A stretch of DNA of 64,000 nt from Paraburkholderia sp. SOS3 (GTDB lineage: Bacteria; Pseudomonadota; Gammaproteobacteria; Burkholderiales; Burkholderiaceae): positions 620,001 through 684,000 of the forward strand of contig NZ_CP018812.1 of the NCBI RefSeq assembly GCF_001922345.1, read 5' to 3'. The notes under the pieces were generated by a model that searched no databases, was not told the DNA's origin, and saw only the letters and a list, made by a program, of their open reading frames with translations. Shown piece by piece: positions 25,884 through 33,646 of the stretch (position 1 is the first letter of the stretch; the number at the start of each line of letters is the position of its first letter). The position numbers and the translations under genes were made by a program.

Positions 25884-27389
25884 ATGCCGGGATGGGCGCG
25901 TCTGTTCGCGATGGGCCGGCACGCGGCAACGGTGCGGCTCCCCGGAGGCTCGGTGCCCGTTTATGCGCTCTGCCTGCTTTACGCGGCGTACGCGGCGATC
26001 GACGTCGCCCCGGCCGTCGCCGCAACGCGGGCGGTACCGGCAGCGGTAGCCGCGCGGCAGACGCGCGCGGCGCAGGCCAGCATTCCGTGGGCGATCGCGC
26101 GCTTTCAGTATTCGACAAGCGGCGCGAGTGTGATCGACGTGCTGGCCGATCTGTCGGCCGCCACGCGGGTGCCCATTTCGACCGGCGCCTTCGATCGCGT
26201 AGGCGAGGCCGATGCGGCCGGTGCGTCGAGTCCTGCCGGTTCGACTAACGGCCGTGTCGAAGGGCGCTTCGATCTCCCGCCGCAGCGTTTTCTCGAGATG
26301 CTTGCCCACTCATACGATCTCGACTGGTATTTCGACGGCAGCGTGCTGCACGTCGATCCGGCGAGCGCGCGGCGCACGCTGTTGCTGCGGCTCAACTATG
26401 CGCCGCGCGTCGCACTGCACGAATTGCTGGCGCGCGACGGCACGGCCGCGGACCGCTTCCCGCTGGTCGATGGCGAGGGTGCTGGCGTCGTTGCCGTGGC
26501 CGGGCCGCCGATGTTTGTCACCTTTGTCGCGCATGCCGCGCGGCGGCTCGATAGCAGCGCGCGTGCGCAGGTGCGTACCGCCGTGCGGGTGATCGCGCTG
26601 CGCAATGCCACGGCCGCCGACCGCAGCTCGTTCGACAACGGCCGGCGCGGCGTGATCGAAGGCGTCGCGTCGCGCGCGCGGCGGCAGCTCGCGCCGCCGG
26701 ACGCTGCCGCGGCCGGTCTCGTCGAATATGAAACGCCACTGCCGGTGATAACCGCGGACGCCCGCACCAACTCCGTTCTGATTCGCGACCGCGCGGAACG
26801 GCTCGACATGGATGCACGCACCGTTGCGGCGCTCGACGTGCGGGCCGAACCGGTTGCCGTGGATGCGCTGGTTGCCGAGGTCGATTCAACGGCGGTGCCG
26901 GCACTGGCGCTGGGCGTGCTGATCCCTGACCAGAATGCGGCAGCCGGCAGTGCACATGTGCGCATCGGCGACTCGGGCGGTGCGCTGCGCGCGCGAATCC
27001 ATGCGCTGCGGGCGCTGCGACGTGCGCATATAACGGTCGAGCAGACGCTGCTGAGCGCCGATGGTGCCACCGCCGACCTCGAAGTGCGCGCGGGCCAGCC
27101 GCTCGATGTCGCGAGCGAGGCCGCTTCCGCTGCCGGAGCGCACGGCGACGCCGCGCCAGCCGATGGCTTCGCGCTCAGGGTCTTGCCGTGCGTGGTCCGC
27201 CGTGACGACGGCACTGGCGTTCGCAGCGTGGCCCTCGCGGCCGAATGGCGCTCGCGCGCGAACGTGCAGGTGGTGCGCATGGTGCTCGCGCCGCTGCAAG
27301 GGGTCGTGATGGTCGGGACTTCGAGCGAGGCGAGTGACGCGCGAACCCAACTCGTGATGCTGGTGCCGCATATCGTCGATAGCCGGTGA
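25884..27389 (+). CDS. Second, degenerate T3SS secretin paralogue
   Basis: 501 residues. After an N-terminal hydrophobic signal (VYALCLLYAAYAAIDVAPAVAA) the order of motifs follows SctC: FQYSTSGASVIDVLADLSAATRVP, FDLPPQRFLEMLAHSYDLDWYFDG, VAGPPMFV, ITADARTNSVLIRDRAERLD, FALRVLPCVVRRDDG and a final RTQLVMLVPHIVDSR. The C-terminal barrel is short, and the VPLLSKIPLLGNLF signature is missing. It probably keeps the periplasmic N-domains but may not form a pore. Rhizobial T3SS split the secretin into two genes, but here both genes carry the N-domains. An in-frame ATG at residue 10 is another start option. Candidate roles are a secretin partner, a decoy or a decaying duplicate. Confidence 0.75.
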   Translation: MPGWARLFAMGRHAATVRLPGGSVPVYALCLLYAAYAAIDVAPAVAATRAVPAAVAARQTRAAQASIPWAIARFQYSTSGASVIDVLADLSAATRVPISTGAFDRVGEADAAGASSPAGSTNGRVEGRFDLPPQRFLEMLAHSYDLDWYFDGSVLHVDPASARRTLLLRLNYAPRVALHELLARDGTAADRFPLVDGEGAGVVAVAGPPMFVTFVAHAARRLDSSARAQVRTAVRVIALRNATAADRSSFDNGRRGVIEGVASRARRQLAPPDAAAAGLVEYETPLPVITADARTNSVLIRDRAERLDMDARTVAALDVRAEPVAVDALVAEVDSTAVPALALGVLIPDQNAAAGSAHVRIGDSGGALRARIHALRALRRAHITVEQTLLSADGATADLEVRAGQPLDVASEAASAAGAHGDAAPADGFALRVLPCVVRRDDGTGVRSVALAAEWRSRANVQVVRMVLAPLQGVVMVGTSSEASDARTQLVMLVPHIVDSR

Positions 27390-27409
27390 GCGGCTGCGTA
27401 CGAGGCGGG

Positions 27410-27865
27410 CTAGGCGCGCAGCCAGAAATAGTCGCCGGCGATGATGCCGGCGAACATCTCGTCGCCGGATTCGATGATGTTGTTGCGCCAGTAGCGGCCG
27501 TGTTCCGCATAGTGCGCGAACAGGTCGGCGACCACGACTCCATCGACATCCGGCGTGAGCGGCAAGCGGAGAATCAGCACGATGCCGCCGGTGTCGCCGT
27601 CGAGTCCGAGTTGCGCCTGATCCTGTGCGTAGATCAGCAGGTTGGCCTCGAGCATGAGCCGGAATATCGCCAGCGTGCGGCCGGCGGTGACCGTGCCGTA
27701 ATGGAAATTCACGTACATCGCCTGCGGGTCGTTCTCGAAATGATCGAGCCGTACGTCGAAGCCTTCCACTTCGACGGTGCGTGTCTGCAACACATGGTCC
27801 GGGTCGGGGAGGCCGACCACCGCGCACACGTCGCGCACGATCTCGGCGAATCGTTCGATGCTCAT
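27410..27865 (-). CDS. hpaB: HpaB-type type III export-control chaperone
   Basis: 151 residues, acidic, no signal. The central block (AMYVNFHYGTVTAGRTLAIF, RLMLEANLLIYAQDQAQLGL, DTGGIVLILRLPLTPDVDG) and the tail HYAEHGRYWR are those of the HpaB/CesT family. In Xanthomonas HpaB binds effectors and directs them to the SctN ATPase. Length agrees with HpaB (about 156 residues). The start at 27865 gives the expected N-terminus; there is a longer open frame but no support for it. As in Xanthomonas and Ralstonia it is the last gene of the sctU operon, after the pilin position. Confidence 0.88.
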   Translation of the reverse strand: MSIERFAEIVRDVCAVVGLPDPDHVLQTRTVEVEGFDVRLDHFENDPQAMYVNFHYGTVTAGRTLAIFRLMLEANLLIYAQDQAQLGLDGDTGGIVLILRLPLTPDVDGVVVADLFAHYAEHGRYWRNNIIESGDEMFAGIIAGDYFWLRA

Positions 27866-27888
27866 GTTCGATCCGAATGCGATAAAGA

Positions 27889-27919
27889 GCGAAAACCAGG
27901 ACACGTCCCCGGTTTTCGC
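27889..27919 (-). promoter_or_regulatory. Hairpin between pilin candidate and hpaB
   Basis: GCGAAAACC and GGTTTTCGC form a perfect 9-bp stem with an inner GGAC/GTCC stem. It lies 24 bases before hpaB. A stem here could protect the upstream pilin mRNA or reduce read-through into hpaB. Confidence 0.5.
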
Positions 27920-27978
27920 TGGCCTGCCAAACCGGCCGAAGGCGCCGCGCCGCGCGGACACCCGGGCCTCGACCGCCG

Positions 27979-28158
27979 TCAGCCTTTCTTGGCTGCCTGT
28001 TCGACGTCGTCTGCGCCGGTCTTCGCGATGTTGAGCACCGACATGACGAGCGACATCATCACCTGCATCATCGCCATCTGGATCATCGCCGGAATCATCG
28101 CGCTGGCGATGTCCGACGCTGAGCCGGTCGCGGCGCCTGCCATAGGTCCGAAAGACAT
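27979..28158 (-). CDS. Small Hrp pilin/needle candidate
   Basis: 59 residues, starting MSFGPMAGAATGS, with a Met-rich hydrophobic middle (AMIQMAMMQVMMSLVMSVL) and a polar end (DDVEQAAKKG). AGGAAGGAG, a very strong ribosome-binding site, sits 6 bases before the start. In Xanthomonas and Ralstonia the hrpE/hrpY pilin gene lies exactly here, between hrpD6 and hpaB. The sequence is shorter than known Hrp pilins (about 70-110 residues), and I cannot match it by motif, so the assignment is positional. A small membrane or translocator-like protein is the alternative. Confidence 0.55.
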   Translation of the reverse strand: MSFGPMAGAATGSASDIASAMIPAMIQMAMMQVMMSLVMSVLNIAKTGADDVEQAAKKG

Positions 28159-28346
28159 GCTTGAACTCCTTCCTGTTGAGATAAAAGACAACTCGTATCG
28201 CGGTTCGGCATTGTTCAGCCTTCCGCACCATCGCCCGCATGACGCCGGCGTACCACCCTGCTTACTACTCGCGTACTGCTGAACCGATGTCACCGCTTGC
28301 CATCTACGGCTTGTCATCTACCGCTTGCTGCCTCCCCGTGCACGGT

Positions 28347-28610
28347 TCAGTGCAGAGCGACTTCACCGGCGCCCGGCAGTTCGTGCAGACGGTGCACGAT
28401 GTTGCGGGCGGCGACGAGACCGCGATAGAGCTTCTGCAGCGCGGCGCGGTCGATGGCGTCCTCGGTCACGCAGGTCGCGTCGCTGACGCGCTGCGCACAC
28501 GCATCGAACGCGGCGACGATGCGCGCCACGCGCGCGGGCGCGGCCGGCGAATCGAGCACCTGCTGCAGCTGTTTCAGATCGTCGCGAACGGCTTCGAGGT
28601 CTTCATGCAT
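28347..28610 (-). CDS. HrpD6/HrpX-type small T3SS protein
   Basis: 87 residues, mostly helical and acidic (MHEDLEAVRDDLKQLQQVLDS, LQKLYRGLVAARNIVHRLHEL). AGGAG lies 8 bases before the ATG. It occupies the position of hrpD6 (Xanthomonas) or hrpX (Ralstonia), between sctD and the pilin gene. Those proteins are small, helical and needed for secretion in some strains, but their mechanism is unclear. The name is based on order and size. The gap 28159-28346 after it holds no gene or PIP box that I can see. Confidence 0.6.
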   Translation of the reverse strand: MHEDLEAVRDDLKQLQQVLDSPAAPARVARIVAAFDACAQRVSDATCVTEDAIDRAALQKLYRGLVAARNIVHRLHELPGAGEVALH

Positions 28611-28668
28611 GGTGTTTCTCCTGTCAAAGGTTGAAAGTGCGTAATGCGTCTAACGGGCGAAGCAGCGC

Positions 28669-29766
28669 TCAATGCGCATGCGCATTGAGCGGGACGACGG
28701 ATTCGCGCAGGGCGTGGCCGGTGTCGCCGGCTTCCCGCATGGCCGCCGGAAACAGATGTTTGACGCCGTCCTGCGTTTGCACATATCGCGTGTCGCCGAC
28801 GGCGAGCATCGCGGTATAGACGGTCATCGCGAGCGTCGTCGGCGCCTCGGTCACGTCGACGTCGATACGTTTTACATTGCTGTCGAGATCCGCGCGCAGC
28901 CGGTTCAGTCCTTCGCGGAACTGCGTGAGCGACGGCACGACGCCGCTTACCGTGAAAACGCCGCCGCCCGAATACGCGACGTGCAAGCCGTCCATGCCGA
29001 GGGAGTCTTCGATATTCGCGACGTCGGTCTGTGCGACGTCGTATTGCCGCGCGACCGCACTGCCCATGCGCAGGAAGATCGCGCGTGCGGCGACGTCTTC
29101 TGCGGCGTTCGCCACCATGCCCTCGACCGCGATCGTGTCGCCACGGAGCTGCGCATGCAGGTCGGCGAGCTGCGCCGCATGCAGCGCGCCGTCGAGCTGC
29201 CGCGCAAGTTCCGCGCTGCCGTGCGCGGCCGGTGCGGGCTGCGACGGGCGGCCGACGCGCCCGTACACGAGCGTGCCGGCCAGCGTGAGCAGCGCCGCGG
29301 CCATCGCGCTTGCGCAGAGGGCGCGCAGCACGCGGCGGGTGCGGCCGACTTGCGCACCCGGGCGCGCAGACACGGCGCCGGTGCTGTCCGCGGCGGGCGC
29401 GCGTGCGGTTCCCGATGCGCCGTACATGCTCGCGAGCAACTGGATGTCGGGTGGCCACTGCGCGTCTTCGGTGCCGAAGCACAGAACAGTGGTGCCGAAC
29501 GGAAACGGTACGAAGTCCGGAATCAGCACGACTGACGGATCGTCTCCCGCAGCCGGTGCGCGCATATCGTCGGCGCTGCCGTGCGATCCGTCGAGCCGCG
29601 ACGCGCGGATTACGCCTGTTTCGTCCAGTTCGACGGCGACTTCTTCGTCGTCCCAGTCCGTGATGCAGATATCGGTATCGTCTGCCTTGCCGATCCGGTA
29701 GCGGCCCGGCGTGAGCCTCGCCTGGATGCCCGCATGCGTGCCCGTCAGGATGCGCAGGATTTTCAT
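28669..29766 (-). CDS. sctD: SctD (HrcD), inner-membrane ring protein
   Basis: 365 residues. An N-terminal cytoplasmic FHA-like domain (MKILRILTGTHAGIQ, GRYRIGKADDTDICI) is followed by one membrane helix near residues 145-165 (ALCASAMAAALLTLAGTLVYG) and periplasmic ring-building domains (VEGMVANAAED, FTVSGVVPSLTQF). SctD forms the outer of the two inner-membrane rings around the export gate, with SctJ. Position after hpaA matches hrcD of Xanthomonas. Confidence 0.85.
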   Translation of the reverse strand: MKILRILTGTHAGIQARLTPGRYRIGKADDTDICITDWDDEEVAVELDETGVIRASRLDGSHGSADDMRAPAAGDDPSVVLIPDFVPFPFGTTVLCFGTEDAQWPPDIQLLASMYGASGTARAPAADSTGAVSARPGAQVGRTRRVLRALCASAMAAALLTLAGTLVYGRVGRPSQPAPAAHGSAELARQLDGALHAAQLADLHAQLRGDTIAVEGMVANAAEDVAARAIFLRMGSAVARQYDVAQTDVANIEDSLGMDGLHVAYSGGGVFTVSGVVPSLTQFREGLNRLRADLDSNVKRIDVDVTEAPTTLAMTVYTAMLAVGDTRYVQTQDGVKHLFPAAMREAGDTGHALRESVVPLNAHAH

Positions 29767-29834
29767 TCCAGTGGTTTCCGATTAATCAATCATGCAAAGT
29801 AAATGTCGACGGCTCATACGGCAGCGAGGCCAGT

Positions 29835-30872
29835 CTAGAAGGGCTGTGTTTTGCCGGCGGAGTGTCGGGCGAAGCCATTATGTGAGGCCCGAAGCGCTGC
29901 TTCCAGATGGCGTTCCGCACGCTCGGCGAGCGGCGCTGTCAGCGCACGGCGATTGACCAGCTCCACCAGAGGCAGCAACGCATTGAAAGTGGCCTCTGTG
30001 TCGCTGCACGGCACGACGATGGGTGTGCGACGTAACCGGGTCTGCGTATCGATCAGCGTCTGCCGGACATAGCGCAGAACGTCGCCGAAAAGCGGGGCGC
30101 CGTTGCCGCCGCCGCTGCGTGCGCGCAGTAGGTCCAGCATGACGGCAAGCGTTTCACGTATCGGCTGCGCCGTATCGCCGCGGCGCAGGCGTTCTCCGAT
30201 TGCGAAACACTGCTCGGCTGCGGCGGCATGCAGCGATGTGCCGTGCAGAAGCGGTTGCTCGCGAAGCTTGGCGCCGAGGTCCTGCAATTCGGTGCGCGGT
30301 GCGGACTCCGCGCTGGCTGACCTGACGCACACCGCCGGCGCAAAGCGGCCGTCGTCACGATCGGGCGAACCCGGCGCGGGCAAGCGCCGCTCGTCGGATT
30401 CGAGTGTATGGTCCGTTGGCACCGGCTGTGGTTGGGCACCGCGTTGCGAATCGGCGCGTGCGCCCGGCGGTTCGCGGCGCGGGCCTTGCTGCTGACGTTG
30501 CTGCTGTTGTTGCCGACGCCGCTGGTCGTCCTGCTGATGCTGGCCCTGGCCACCCTGTCGTTGCTGACCGCTCTGCTGATGTTGTTGCCGGCCGTTGTGG
30601 CTCCCTTCGCGACCGCCGTCGCCGTGACGCGCGGTGACCCGCGCATGCAGGACACCCGCGCTCGCAGTCCTGCCCGGCAACTGATTGGCCTTCGCTGTGC
30701 CTTGCGTTTCGGCGGTTGCGGTGCTGTGCCTGATCTTCACGTGCCGGTATTGGCGCGCCTTATGCCGGATTTGGGTCTGCTGTTGTTGCGTACGTTGCGC
30801 GTCGGTGGAGTCGGCATGCTGGTTCGGGTCGACTGAAGCGGTATGCGGAGACGACAAGCGTTCGATGCTCAT
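29835..30872 (-). CDS. hpaA: HpaA-like regulator/secreted protein, Gln/Arg-rich
   Basis: 345 residues. The N-terminal 140 are extremely rich in Gln, Arg, His and Ser, with a Gln-rich block at about residues 90-135 coded by 30470-30600. The C-terminal part is helical (QDLGAKLREQPLLHGTSLHAAAAEQC, LALVELVNRR-type helices, ending in ASHNGFARHSAG). The start overlaps the sctS stop (ATGA). Gene order sctS-hpaA-sctD matches Xanthomonas, where HpaA is itself secreted and controls HpaB. Xanthomonas HpaA is near 275 residues, so this one is longer because of the Gln/Arg-rich part. Assignment depends mainly on position. Confidence 0.65.
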   Translation of the reverse strand: MSIERLSSPHTASVDPNQHADSTDAQRTQQQQTQIRHKARQYRHVKIRHSTATAETQGTAKANQLPGRTASAGVLHARVTARHGDGGREGSHNGRQQHQQSGQQRQGGQGQHQQDDQRRRQQQQQRQQQGPRREPPGARADSQRGAQPQPVPTDHTLESDERRLPAPGSPDRDDGRFAPAVCVRSASAESAPRTELQDLGAKLREQPLLHGTSLHAAAAEQCFAIGERLRRGDTAQPIRETLAVMLDLLRARSGGGNGAPLFGDVLRYVRQTLIDTQTRLRRTPIVVPCSDTEATFNALLPLVELVNRRALTAPLAERAERHLEAALRASHNGFARHSAGKTQPF

Positions 30873-31132
30873 GACGGTACCGCGGTCGTGAGCAGTTGCG
30901 TCGCGAAGCGCAGGATGGCCGAGCCGCCCCATGCGCCGGTCAATGCGAGCGTGGCCAGCACCGCGACCAGCTTGACGCAATGCGAGATCGACTGATCCTG
31001 CAGCGACGTGACCGCCTGCACGAACGAGATCAGCAGCCCCGACAGCGCGGATACGATGATGACGGGCAACGACACGTACAGGCATAGCAGCAGCCCTTGC
31101 GTCGTGAGTCCGATCAGGTCTTCGGTGTTCAT
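30869..31132 (-). CDS. sctS: SctS, export-gate protein
   Basis: 87 residues with two membrane helices (LLLCLYVSLPVIIVSALSGLLISFVQAV and VKLVAVLATLALTGAWGG) and the family LQDQSI segment. SctS packs with SctR and SctT to form the export gate in the inner membrane. It ends inside the hpaA start (4-base overlap) and begins 10 bases after sctR. Length equals the family norm. Confidence 0.93.
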   Translation of the reverse strand: MNTEDLIGLTTQGLLLCLYVSLPVIIVSALSGLLISFVQAVTSLQDQSISHCVKLVAVLATLALTGAWGGSAILRFATQLLTTAVPS

Positions 31133-31142
31133 CGCAATTACC

Positions 31143-31793
31143 TTAGCGGTAGGTCAGAATGAGTCCGTGAATCAGTGTCGACCAGCCGCTCATCGCAACG
31201 AACAGCAGCAGCTTGAACGGAATCGCGACGTTGGTCGGCTGGATCTGGTTCATGCCCATCGCGAGCAGCACGTTGGCGATCACCAGGTCGACGACGATAA
31301 ACGCGATGTACAGCAGAAAGCCGATCTTGAATGCATCGCCGAGCTCCGAAAGCGTGAAAGCCGGCGCGAGCACGATCAGGTCGTCCTCGTGCAACTGGTT
31401 GGCCATTTGCTGCGGCCAGATCACATGCGCGGAACGCAGGAAGAACAGCTTCTCGCGTTCGCGCGCATGCTTCTTCAGAAACTCGCGGAACGGTTCACGC
31501 GCCGCGCCGAACGCCTGGATCATCGCCTGAGACGGTTCGGGTGCCACCTGTTCGTGGCTTAGCGTTTGCATCGCGCTCATGCCGACTGGCGCCATCACGT
31601 ACAACGACACGAGAATCGCGATGCCGTTGAGCACCATGTTCGGCGGCACCTGCTGCACACCAAGCGCATTGCGCAACAGTCCGAGCACGACGACGATCTT
31701 CGCGTAGGACGTGACGACCATCGCGACGAACGGCACGAGGCTGATCGCCAGCACGGCGATCAGCAGTCCGGTGAAATCGCTAAACTGGGTCAT
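31143..31793 (-). CDS. sctR: SctR, export-gate protein
   Basis: 216 residues with about four membrane helices (LLIAVLAISLVPFVAMVV, NMVLNGIAILVSLYVMAP, FLLYIAFIVVDLVIANVLLA, FKLLLFVAMSGWSTL). Conserved FliP/SctR motifs include TSYAKIVVVLGLLRNALGVQQ-type text near residue 30 and LAPAFTLSELGDAFKIGF near residue 140. Start 31793 gives the family N-terminus and overlaps the end of sctQ by 14 bases; a start 10 codons earlier is less likely. Confidence 0.94.
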   Translation of the reverse strand: MTQFSDFTGLLIAVLAISLVPFVAMVVTSYAKIVVVLGLLRNALGVQQVPPNMVLNGIAILVSLYVMAPVGMSAMQTLSHEQVAPEPSQAMIQAFGAAREPFREFLKKHAREREKLFFLRSAHVIWPQQMANQLHEDDLIVLAPAFTLSELGDAFKIGFLLYIAFIVVDLVIANVLLAMGMNQIQPTNVAIPFKLLLFVAMSGWSTLIHGLILTYR

Positions 31794-32898
31794 GGCCGTT
31801 CGACATCTGGACGATTCGAACACCGAGGTGTTCGCCGACCGTCACGAGTTCGCCGGTGCCGATCACCTGTCCATACGACACGAGCCGCACACGCGCGTCG
31901 TGCAGCGTGCCGGGCAGTTCGAGCACATAGCCTGCGCGTAACGCGGACAATTGCACGAGCGGCAGGGTCACGGTCTCGATTTCGAAGCGCACGGGTAAAT
32001 CGAGTTCGTCGATCGATGTGGCACCCTGGGTATCGGTGCCGCTGAGCGCCGCATCGGCGCGAGAAAGATCATGGGTCATTTGTGGGTCCGTGTTGATAAC
32101 AAGTCGGTTGCCTTCGAGCGTCACGCGCGTACTGAGTTGACGCGCGCCCGGCACACCCCAGAACAGTTCCGCGTCGTCCGCCCGTTGCGGCGTGGCAAGC
32201 AGGGAGCGCAGCGCCGCACGTGCGCCGCGCACGATCACGTCGCCGGGACGCAGCTGGTTGAGCGCTCCAACATTGAGTACTTTTTCACCGACACACAGCC
32301 ATGCCGGCACGCCGATTTCGCTGACACAGCGCGCATAGGGCACGCGCTGCGTGGCGAGGTGCGCTTCGAGCGGTTCCAGCCAGGCAAGATCGACAGGACC
32401 GAGCGCACATTCGAAACGCCGCCCGTCGCGCACGAAGCGCAGCGTGAGACCGTCGCGTGCGGGTCCGGCGCAGCGCAGGCCGGTGACCTTCACATCGTCG
32501 AGACCAAGCTTGCCCAGAACGTCGAATAGCGGCTCGAGCAAAATCGCTGCGACGGCGTGCCGTAACGATGCGGCGAGGCCTGCATCGCTCGACGCATCCG
32601 GTTCCGCTGCGGCGCTGGCGAGCGCCGGATAGAACGCGAGCTCGACGCCGAAGCTTGCAATCGCACGACCGCGCTGCACGTCGATCCAACCCGACGTCTG
32701 CCAGGACGTGGGCACTTCCTGTCCGACGCGCCAGTCGGTCACGCCGAATTGCTGGGCGAGACGGGCTTCGAGGCGTGCGTCGCACAGCAGTCTCGACAGG
32801 CGAGCGGTCGTGGGCTCGATAGCGGGCAGCAGCTGGGCCCAGTCGGCGAATCGTTTGACGGGTATTGGCGTATCGGTAGTGGCGTGTGGCTGGTTCAT
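31780..32898 (-). CDS. sctQ: SctQ (HrcQ), cytoplasmic sorting-platform protein
   Basis: 372 residues with C-terminal SpoA/FliN-like domains (LRPGDVIVRGARAALR near residue 240; PVRFEIETVTLPLVQLSALRAGYVLEL and a GTGELVTVGEHLGVRI strand pair at the end). SctQ makes the cytoplasmic pods that recruit chaperone-effector complexes. The gene is a single unit, not split into QA/QB as in Pseudomonas. The start is uncertain: 32898 (MNQPHATTD) leaves a 73-base gap after hpaP, while an in-frame ATG at 32994 would overlap hpaP. Neither has a clear ribosome-binding site. Confidence 0.88.
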   Translation of the reverse strand: MNQPHATTDTPIPVKRFADWAQLLPAIEPTTARLSRLLCDARLEARLAQQFGVTDWRVGQEVPTSWQTSGWIDVQRGRAIASFGVELAFYPALASAAAEPDASSDAGLAASLRHAVAAILLEPLFDVLGKLGLDDVKVTGLRCAGPARDGLTLRFVRDGRRFECALGPVDLAWLEPLEAHLATQRVPYARCVSEIGVPAWLCVGEKVLNVGALNQLRPGDVIVRGARAALRSLLATPQRADDAELFWGVPGARQLSTRVTLEGNRLVINTDPQMTHDLSRADAALSGTDTQGATSIDELDLPVRFEIETVTLPLVQLSALRAGYVLELPGTLHDARVRLVSYGQVIGTGELVTVGEHLGVRIVQMSNGHDPV

Positions 32899-32971
32899 TA
32901 TGTTTTGGAATCGGTTATCCGCGTCCTGTGTGCTGCTTGCCGTGACATCGGCAATACGATGTCGCTTTGGT

Positions 32972-33634
32972 TCAGTCTGACGCGATCGATACATCGCGCG
33001 GTGTGTTCAATTCATCGAGCAGCAAAACGAGACGATTCCTCAGGACGACTTCGTGTCGGGAGATTAGCTGGCTGATCTCGGCGGTCCGCGTATCGAAACG
33101 AAGCGTGAGGTCGAAACGCGAAAGAGTCAGATGCAGTGTGCAGTCGGGCAGCAACGACGCATCGAGGCGAATGCGGATCGACCAGTTACCGCTTTCGATC
33201 ACGGCGGGATCGGCGCAGAAATCGGCAACGCGAGCGGCGAGAAAATGCATCAATTGCGCGACGCGCGCCTGTTGTTGCGCGAGTGCCGCGATGAATGGCG
33301 CGGCCAGTTCGTTCAGACGCCGTTCGCGCACACGGGTGAGCGTCTCTGCATCGGGCAGCGCATCCGCGTTGTCGTGCGAATCGTCGTCGTTCGGGTCGGG
33401 CTCGGCCGACGCGAGCGCGGCGGCGTTGCCGGAGCAAGCTTCGTCCGCCGCTTCGCGTGCGTTGTACAGTGTGCCGCTCATGCGCCGTTCGCCACGCAGC
33501 CGCGCGCGCCGCACGAGCGCCGCATAGTCGATACCTTTGCGCGACGGCGCGAGCGGAGCCTGCCGATGGCCGGCTTCGTCGACGTCGGCGGGCGCGGCGG
33601 GAATGATGCGCGGACTGATCGTCGGACCGTTCAT
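32972..33634 (-). CDS. hpaP: HpaP (SctP-type), needle-length and substrate-switch protein
   Basis: 220 residues, hydrophilic, with an acidic Asp-rich region (DPNDDDSHDNADALPD) near residue 85 and a C-terminal helical/beta part (LHLTLSRFDLTLRFDTRTAEIS). It lies between sctV and sctQ, exactly where hpaP (hpaC in Xanthomonas, SctP in the common naming) is found in Hrp2 clusters. The protein controls switching from pilus to effector export. The family diverges fast, so the call relies on order together with size. Confidence 0.75.
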   Translation of the reverse strand: MNGPTISPRIIPAAPADVDEAGHRQAPLAPSRKGIDYAALVRRARLRGERRMSGTLYNAREAADEACSGNAAALASAEPDPNDDDSHDNADALPDAETLTRVRERRLNELAAPFIAALAQQQARVAQLMHFLAARVADFCADPAVIESGNWSIRIRLDASLLPDCTLHLTLSRFDLTLRFDTRTAEISQLISRHEVVLRNRLVLLLDELNTPRDVSIASD

Positions 33635-33646
33635 GACGACGCCCGC

